Source: a virus
Direction: 5' to 3' (one strand)
Length of the DNA stretch: 23,695 nucleotides
IMG/VR virus record: IMGVR_UViG_3300036770_003991
Location: 1 to 23,695 of that record
Made by a program: the position numbers and the translations under genes. Positions 18,358 through 23,695 of the stretch are shown piece by piece. Under the pieces are notes generated by a model. It had not been told where the DNA came from, made no database searches, and saw only the letters and a list, made by a program, of their open reading frames with translations. The first letter of the stretch is position 1. Each line of letters starts with the position of its first letter.

Positions 18358-18371
18358 GATAGATATCTATC
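18358..18371. promoter_or_regulatory. 14-bp palindrome upstream of the ribonucleotide reductase gene
   Basis: GATAGATATCTATC is a perfect palindrome, 5 nt before the GGAGG ribosome site of the reductase gene. It could be an operator for a transcription factor. No riboswitch-like B12 box is seen. Confidence 0.5.
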
Positions 18372-18386
18372 ACTTTGGAGGTTTGA

Positions 18387-21368
18387 ATGAGTAACGTTAT
18401 TACACCAGATTTTGTCGCACAGTATGTGGACAAGACCCCGCCGTGGGGATTCAACGGCATGGGCGAGATTGTTTATCGCCGCACATATTCAAGAGATATC
18501 GAAGCTCTTGGGCGTAAGGAATATTGGTTTGAAACAATTGCTAGGGCAATCAATGGTGCTCAAGAGATTGGCGCTGGGTATACGAAAGAAGAGGCTGAGC
18601 GCCTATTTGATTACATCTTTAATTTAAAGGGCATTTTTGCTGGACGTGCCCTTTGGCAATTGGGTACTCCGCTGGTACGAAAGATGAGTGGAGTTAGTCT
18701 TGTCAATTGTTGGATGACAACTATTTCTAAGGTTGAGGATTTCCAATTCCTTATGGATCATCTTATGGTTGGCGGTGGTGTTGGATTTACTGTCGAAAGA
18801 GCAGTTGTCCATGATCTACCTAAGATTAAGCCAGTAGCAAGAATTGTTCATGAGCGCACAAATGATGCTGACTTTATTGTCCCAGATTCTCGTCAGGGAT
18901 GGTCGGCTCTGCTTGGTAAGGTTCTAGACAGTTACTTCAATACTGGTGCTTCGTTCTCGTATAGTACTATTTTGATTCGTGGTTTTGGAGCTCCACTTAA
19001 GACTTTTGGTGGCACAGCCTCTGGACCAGAAGTTTTAATTGAGGGTATTGCCGATATTTGTAAGATTCTTGATGCAAGAATTGGTAAGAAGATTCGTTCT
19101 GTAGACGCTCTTGATATTTGCAACATTATCGGAAAGATTGTTGTTGCTGGCTCTGCTCGTCGCTCTGCACAGATTGCGATTGGTGATCCAGATGATTTCT
19201 TGTATCTTCGTGCAAAGAATTGGGCCAAGGGTGACATTCCTGCATGGCGTGGTAATTCTAATAACTCAATTTTTGCAGATTCATACGACGAGATAATTGA
19301 CGAATTTTGGAAGGGGTATGATGGCTCAGGTGAACCTTACGGACTTATTAATCGTGATCTTATTCGCAAGACTGGTCGTCTTGGTGAAAAGATTAATGAC
19401 AGCAAGGTGATCGGCACAAATCCATGTGTCACTGCTGACACTTGGATTCTAACAGACGAGGGTCCACGCATAGTTGGGGATCTTCTTGATTCTGGTTTTA
19501 TTGCTATCGTTGATGGTAAGCCATTCTCTGCTACGAGTTTCTGGAAGACTGGCACAAAGCCTGTTTTGAAGCTTGTTACTTCAAGCGGATACTCTGTTCG
19601 TCTAACCGATAATCACAAGGTAATGACACCAGATCGAGGCTGGGTTGAGGCGGGCAGTTTGGTCGCTGGCGATCAGGTTGTTTTGCACAATCATAAGAAC
19701 TCTTCTTGGTTTGGTGAAGGTACTGAGGATGATGGATACATTCTTGGTCACCTTGTTGGTGATGGTACCTTCTATCCGAATGGAACCCCTGCGGTTGCTG
19801 TCTGGCCAGAGTCTGATGGCGGCGACGGCCCAGAGAACCGCTTGACAAGAATTATGGATTTATTACCTCATCGCTCTGATTTTTCTGGGTGGTTTAATGT
19901 TTCTGATTCTGGTCAGAAACGGTCTATGCACACTGGTTTGCGTGATTTAGCAAAGAAGTATTCAATTGTTAAGGGTAACAAGACTGTTACTCCTGATGTT
20001 GAGCAAGCATCTTCTGCTTTCTATGTTGGTTTTTTGCGAGGGCTTTTTGATGCCGATGGTCATGTTGAAGGTTTCTCGGATAAGGGGGGCGTGTCGATTA
20101 GACTGTCGCAAAGTAATTACGAAATGCTTATTGCTGTACAAAGAATGCTTGCAAGGCTTGGTATTATCTCAAATATTTATTTGAATCGTGAAGCCGGATA
20201 CAAAAACATGCCCGGTGGAACATATTTTACGCAGGAAAGTTATAGGCTTGTTATTACCGGCAAGAATGCTGTTGCTTTCATGGATACGGTTGGTTTTGAA
20301 AATACAAGAAAGATGGGTTCTTGGACTTCAAAGACTTCTGACATGAAGCGGGGTTTTTACGATAAGCCATATACTGCAACAATTGTTGACATTGTTGAAG
20401 ATGGTGTTGAAGATGTTTATGACTGCACCGTCAGTGATGTTCATGCTTTTGATGCAAACGGTTTTTATGTCCACAACTGTGGTGAGATTGGTTTGGAAGA
20501 TGGTGAGCCGTGCAATCTTGCTGAGATTTTCCTGCCAAATATTGAAAGCAAGGAAGAACTTCTTGACCTTAGTCGTCTTCTGTACAAGACTCAGAAGGCT
20601 ATTACGACTCTTGATTACCCATATGCCAAGTCTCAAACGGTCATTACAAGAAACCGTCGGCTTGGTCAAGGTATTACTGGATGGCTTCAGGCTACTGATG
20701 AGCAACTGTCATGGATTTCGGATTGTTATGAGGCTCTTCGTGAATACGATAAGACTTGGTCAAAGGAACTTGGCATTAATGCTTCAATCAAGTTAACTAC
20801 GGTTAAGCCTTCTGGCACTCTAAGCCTTCTGGCCGGTGTAACTCCGGGTATTCATCCTGCTTACTCTCAATACTACATCCGCAGAGTTCGTATGGGTAGC
20901 AGTGATCCTCTTGTGAATTACTGTCGTGATAAGGGATACGATGTTCAGTATGATGTTGGTCTTGATGGTAAGGAGAATCATACTGTCTGTGTGGTCTCAT
21001 TCCCTTGTGAAACGCCAGAGCATGCTGTGCTTGCTAAGGAACTTACTGCAGTGGATCAGTTGAATTGGGTTGTGAAGGCTCAGTCCGAATGGGCGGATAA
21101 TAATGTTTCTGTAACTGTTTACTATAGAAAGGAAGAACTTCCTGAGATTCAGGAATGGATGAAGCAAAACTATAAGGATAAGCTCAAGTCTGTATCCTTC
21201 CTTCTACACAGTGATCATGGCTTTGCACTTGCTCCTTATGAAGAGATTGACAAGGATCAGTATCTTAAGATGAAGTCAAAGATTAAGAATATTGACTTTG
21301 TTGATCGTATCAATGAGTATGCTCTAGAGGATTTAGAGTGCGAGGGCGGTGCCTGTCCAATAAAGTAG
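18387..21368 (+). CDS. nrdJ: Adenosylcobalamin-dependent (class II) ribonucleotide reductase with an intein
   Basis: Reduces ribonucleotides to deoxyribonucleotides with a cobalamin-derived radical; similar to the monomeric triphosphate reductase of Lactobacillus leichmannii. GGAGG lies 5 nt before the ATG. The 993 residues include a 351-residue intein (347-697); the spliced protein has 642. Catalytic residues by analogy: Cys108 (VNCWM), the radical Cys698 with Glu700 (NP/CGEI after splicing), Cys709 (GEPCNLAE), and the C-terminal redox pair Cys985/Cys990 (ECEGGACPIK). The spacing from 698 to 709 (11) equals that of Cys408-Cys419 in the Lactobacillus enzyme. Works with or without oxygen but needs host B12. 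Confidence 0.95.
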   Translation: MSNVITPDFVAQYVDKTPPWGFNGMGEIVYRRTYSRDIEALGRKEYWFETIARAINGAQEIGAGYTKEEAERLFDYIFNLKGIFAGRALWQLGTPLVRKMSGVSLVNCWMTTISKVEDFQFLMDHLMVGGGVGFTVERAVVHDLPKIKPVARIVHERTNDADFIVPDSRQGWSALLGKVLDSYFNTGASFSYSTILIRGFGAPLKTFGGTASGPEVLIEGIADICKILDARIGKKIRSVDALDICNIIGKIVVAGSARRSAQIAIGDPDDFLYLRAKNWAKGDIPAWRGNSNNSIFADSYDEIIDEFWKGYDGSGEPYGLINRDLIRKTGRLGEKINDSKVIGTNPCVTADTWILTDEGPRIVGDLLDSGFIAIVDGKPFSATSFWKTGTKPVLKLVTSSGYSVRLTDNHKVMTPDRGWVEAGSLVAGDQVVLHNHKNSSWFGEGTEDDGYILGHLVGDGTFYPNGTPAVAVWPESDGGDGPENRLTRIMDLLPHRSDFSGWFNVSDSGQKRSMHTGLRDLAKKYSIVKGNKTVTPDVEQASSAFYVGFLRGLFDADGHVEGFSDKGGVSIRLSQSNYEMLIAVQRMLARLGIISNIYLNREAGYKNMPGGTYFTQESYRLVITGKNAVAFMDTVGFENTRKMGSWTSKTSDMKRGFYDKPYTATIVDIVEDGVEDVYDCTVSDVHAFDANGFYVHNCGEIGLEDGEPCNLAEIFLPNIESKEELLDLSRLLYKTQKAITTLDYPYAKSQTVITRNRRLGQGITGWLQATDEQLSWISDCYEALREYDKTWSKELGINASIKLTTVKPSGTLSLLAGVTPGIHPAYSQYYIRRVRMGSSDPLVNYCRDKGYDVQYDVGLDGKENHTVCVVSFPCETPEHAVLAKELTAVDQLNWVVKAQSEWADNNVSVTVYYRKEELPEIQEWMKQNYKDKLKSVSFLLHSDHGFALAPYEEIDKDQYLKMKSKIKNIDFVDRINEYALEDLECEGGACPIK
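19425..20477 (+). mobile_element. LAGLIDADG intein inside nrdJ
   Basis: 351 codons. Begins with Cys347 (CVTADTWILT), with the TxxH motif at 407-410 (TDNH) and two LAGLIDADG-type helices: GYILGHLVGDG (450-460) and GFLRGLFDADG (548-558). It ends VYDCTVSDVHAFDANGFYVHN; His-Asn precedes Cys698, the first residue of the following extein. Splicing residues look intact. Both endonuclease motifs keep an acidic residue (GDG, DADG), so the homing nuclease may be active. It interrupts the enzyme exactly before its radical cysteine. Confidence 0.95.
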
Positions 21369-21404
21369 CGGTTTTGTAGGCACCATTTCTACATTCTGGC
21401 GAGA

Positions 21405-21429
21405 AGCGTACCGTAATGGTACGCTTTTT
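21405..21429 (+). terminator. Terminator after nrdJ
   Basis: AGCGTACC (21405-21412) pairs with GGTACGCT (21418-21425), loop GTAAT, followed by TTTTTG. A compact intrinsic terminator 37 nt after the stop. Confidence 0.85.
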
Positions 21430-21476
21430 GCCGTTTACCGATGCTTTTTTACACAAGATGGTGTATTATTTCAAAG

Positions 21477-21821
21477 ATGAACTCTGATTACGTCAAGAAT
21501 AAGAAACTTTATGTCCCACAACGGGCTTTTGGTGTATGCATCTGGATTATGGCAGATGGTAAGCCCCTCTCTGATGGCGATGGTGTTCTTTGTGCAGAGG
21601 GTATCGTTGGTGACAAGAGTGTTGAAGAACAGGTCCGGAAGGCTGCTCTTTATTGGACCGGTTCTGAGGAAGGATACGCAACTTGGGTTGGCGGGGCTAG
21701 AAAAGTTACTGCATCTGAAAAAGATGACCAAGCAGAGCGTTTGGCCAATGGCTTAATGCCAGATCCTTACGAAGACATTATTGAAGCAGCCGTCAAAAAG
21801 GAACTTAATAGGAGAAAGTAA
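21477..21821 (+). CDS. Hypothetical protein upstream of portal, 114 aa
   Basis: ATG 21477 is preferred over 21441, which lies in the terminator-proximal leader. No ribosome site precedes it, but TATTAT lies 7 nt upstream, so a leaderless transcript is likely. Sequence: FGVCIWIMADGKPLSDGDGVL then ALYWTGSEEGYATWVGGARK, a helical acidic middle and a basic end KKELNRRK. Genes like this stand before the portal in other actinophages; function is unknown. The stop overlaps the portal start (TAATG). Confidence 0.7.
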   Translation: MNSDYVKNKKLYVPQRAFGVCIWIMADGKPLSDGDGVLCAEGIVGDKSVEEQVRKAALYWTGSEEGYATWVGGARKVTASEKDDQAERLANGLMPDPYEDIIEAAVKKELNRRK

Positions 21822-23437
21822 TGAATAAGGGAATGAGTCATATTGACGATGAGGCTGAAGAGATTCTTGTTGATGATGTAAATTATTATCAAACAATCAG
21901 AAAGATTGAAAACAACGATCCTTTCAAGACAGTTAAGTATTCTTCTCTTTCTCCAAGAATGAAAAGAAAGGCTACTCGTCTCTCTAAAAAGTTTGAAGGC
22001 GTAGAGGGAGCCGAAGCCAAGTATATTGATCCAGAAGAACTTGATGGATATTCACTATATGATGTTGTAAGTCCTCCATATGATCTATATACGCTTGCCG
22101 AGTTGTACGATTCAAGTGCAATTCATAATGCAGCAATAAATGCTAGGGTTATGAATACTGTAGGACTTGGGTATCATTTCCCTGAAACCCTTAAGGCGAG
22201 AAGAAGGCTGGAGAAGGCACAGTCTAATCCTGATAGGATGGATCGTGTAAGGAAAGCAATTCAGGACGTTCGTCAGGATTTAGAAACAAAGTTTGAAAAC
22301 TTCAATGAAGAAGAAACTTTTATTGAAACTATCAATAAAGTCTGGCTTGATGCCCTAACAACGGGAAATGGCTATTTAGAAATAGGTCGAACCAATTCAG
22401 GAGAGATCGGCTATATCGGCCATATTCCTTCAGTTCTTATGCGTGTCAGACGCCATCGTGATGGCTATGTCCAGATCGCCAAGAGTAACAAGATTCAAGC
22501 GGTCTTTTTTAGAAACTTTCAGGACACAGAGACAGAAGATCCGATTAACTCAGATCCTAAGCCTAATGAGATAATTCATTTTAAGATTTATTCTCCTAAT
22601 AATTCATATTACGGAATCCCTTCAAGTGTTTCCGCTGCCGCTGCGATTGTTGGTGACAAGTTTGCAAAAGAATACAATATTGACTATTTCGAAAATAAGG
22701 CTATTCCAAGATATGCAATTATTGTTAAGGGTGCTAAGCTAAGTCAAAGATCAAAGCAGGAACTGGTTAATTACTTCCGTCAAGAGGTAAAGGGGCGCAA
22801 TCATGGTACGCTAATCGTCCCACTTCCAGCATCTCTTGGTGGAGACACAGACATTAAGTTTGAAAAGCTTGAGGCTGGTATTCAAGATGCTTCATTTGAC
22901 AAGTATCGCAAATCAAACAGGGATGAGATCCTTGTTGCCAACAGAGTTCCTGCTCCAAAAGTAGGTGTTTATGATAATGCAAACTTGGCGGTTTCAAGGG
23001 ATGCTGATAAGACATTTAAGACTCAAGTAATCGGTCCAGATCAATCTATTATTGAAAAGAAACTTAATAGACTTATTGCCGAGTTTACTGATCTGGTAAG
23101 CATCAAGTTTGATAGGATTGATCTTGTTGATGAAGACATTCAGTCAAGGATTTATGATAGATACCTTCGTACCGAGGTTGTCACACCTAATGAGGTTCGT
23201 AATGAACTTGGTCTACCGGAAAGAACAGACGGCGATGAGCCTCTGCCTTATCCAACAAAGTTAAAGAAAGAGCAGGGCGGTAATGGGCCAGGTGCTCCTA
23301 TAGGCAATAACAATAACGAGTCTGCAGTTCCAAGGAATGCTAGGGCAGACAGCCCCGGAGGTTCATCTGATCCAAGAGAATCTGGTGATCAGGCGGAAAG
23401 AGGGGAAAATCAAGATAATGGAGGAAATAATGATTGA
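21821..23437 (+). CDS. Phage portal protein (PBSX/HK97-like)
   Basis: Forms the dodecameric ring at the capsid vertex through which DNA enters and leaves. 538 residues, GGAG 6 nt before the ATG. Family features are the N-terminal LYTLAELYDSSAIHNAAINA segment, the TGNGYLEIGR strand (181-190), and the characteristic NSYYGIPSSVSAAAAI...YFENKAIPRYAIIVKG block (about 261-304). A helical stem and a C-terminal disordered Gly/Asn/Asp-rich tail (from about 475) follow. Marks the start of the rightward head-gene region. Overlaps the next gene by 8 nt. Confidence 0.93.
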   Translation: MNKGMSHIDDEAEEILVDDVNYYQTIRKIENNDPFKTVKYSSLSPRMKRKATRLSKKFEGVEGAEAKYIDPEELDGYSLYDVVSPPYDLYTLAELYDSSAIHNAAINARVMNTVGLGYHFPETLKARRRLEKAQSNPDRMDRVRKAIQDVRQDLETKFENFNEEETFIETINKVWLDALTTGNGYLEIGRTNSGEIGYIGHIPSVLMRVRRHRDGYVQIAKSNKIQAVFFRNFQDTETEDPINSDPKPNEIIHFKIYSPNNSYYGIPSSVSAAAAIVGDKFAKEYNIDYFENKAIPRYAIIVKGAKLSQRSKQELVNYFRQEVKGRNHGTLIVPLPASLGGDTDIKFEKLEAGIQDASFDKYRKSNRDEILVANRVPAPKVGVYDNANLAVSRDADKTFKTQVIGPDQSIIEKKLNRLIAEFTDLVSIKFDRIDLVDEDIQSRIYDRYLRTEVVTPNEVRNELGLPERTDGDEPLPYPTKLKKEQGGNGPGAPIGNNNNESAVPRNARADSPGGSSDPRESGDQAERGENQDNGGNND

Positions 23438-23690
23438 TGGACATATTGTGTTTTCAAACACAAGCTTAGAAACAGCAGATGGTGCGGTCAGCATCGCTCA
23501 TCACACTTACAGTATTCATATGCTTTGTACGGTGAACAATGATGTTGAGGTGAAACTTAATGGAAAGCATTCTGTAATGCTTCCTGCAAGAAATGATCAC
23601 GGCCATGCTTATGTTGTTGTTCCGGGTGATTACAACACAATTGAAGTTGTTACTGCTGCATCAACAATTGCTGTATTCGCTGTAGGCTGA
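23430..23690 (+). CDS. Hypothetical beta-rich protein, 86 aa
   Basis: ATG 23430 follows GGAGG by 5 nt at the end of the portal gene; the open frame from 23337 is a shadow of the portal. Sequence: IDGHIVFSNTSLETADG, TYSIHMLCTVNNDVEVKLNG, HAYVVVPGDYNTIEVVTA, an alternating pattern typical of a small beta sandwich. A virion-associated or decoration role is possible from its place after portal. The family is not recognised. Confidence 0.7.
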   Translation: MIDGHIVFSNTSLETADGAVSIAHHTYSIHMLCTVNNDVEVKLNGKHSVMLPARNDHGHAYVVVPGDYNTIEVVTAASTIAVFAVG

Positions 23691-23695
23691 TCGTT

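Noticed and set aside
18387-21368. Frameshifted or fused reductase
   Set aside because: The extra length is fully explained by the 351-residue intein with intact splice junctions.

Overview
The window looks like part of a large, lytic-type tailed phage genome (Caudoviricetes) that infects a high-GC actinobacterium. Evidence: a portal protein, a head-gene-type protein and a holin-like protein; phage nucleotide-metabolism genes (flavin-dependent thymidylate synthase, dCMP deaminase, B12-dependent ribonucleotide reductase carrying an intein); very dense small genes; and DnaA boxes that include the actinobacterial form TTGTCCACA. The host assignment is inference.

Layout. (1) 1-3192: eleven small, AT-rich, rightward genes, tightly coupled, mostly of unknown function (one DUF4314-like, two zinc-ribbon-like, one tandem duplicate pair). 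(2) 3193-4340: a gene-free stretch with a rightward terminator at 3457-3521, three copies of CCTATATAGG, and the first copies of the palindrome TTAACGTTAA. (3) 4341-9347: ten small, GC-rich, leftward genes in eight transcription units. They are separated by AT-rich intergenic modules of about 220-370 bp, which carry about 42 copies of the TAACGTTA core. Each full module holds a terminator hairpin, a second dyad with covarying arms, and a leftward promoter of the form TTAACG - 16 to 20 bp - TATTAT. That promoter is bracketed by two palindromes whose centres lie 34-37 bp apart. (4) 9629-9901: at least 20 DnaA boxes in 273 bp, resembling a bacterial oriC. (5) 9940-10900: two very GC-rich leftward genes with matching 5' hairpins; one is a paralogue of a gene on the other side of the DnaA-box cluster. 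(6) 11247-16891: an AT-rich leftward operon running from thyX through structural-type genes to a dCMP deaminase. (7) 17074-23690: rightward genes for a glycosyltransferase, ribonucleotide reductase with intein, and portal protein, with small genes between.

How the parts work together. Ribonucleotide reductase, dCMP deaminase and ThyX form a route to dNTPs and dTMP. The repeat-rich central region (about 4.0-11.0 kb) differs from both flanks in base composition, gene orientation and regulation. Its insulated one- or two-gene cassettes resemble in plan the host-takeover modules of large phages such as SPO1, and it lies beside an oriC-like cluster. The most novel points are this palindrome-governed cassette array and the DnaA-box cluster. 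All motif counts were made by eye.
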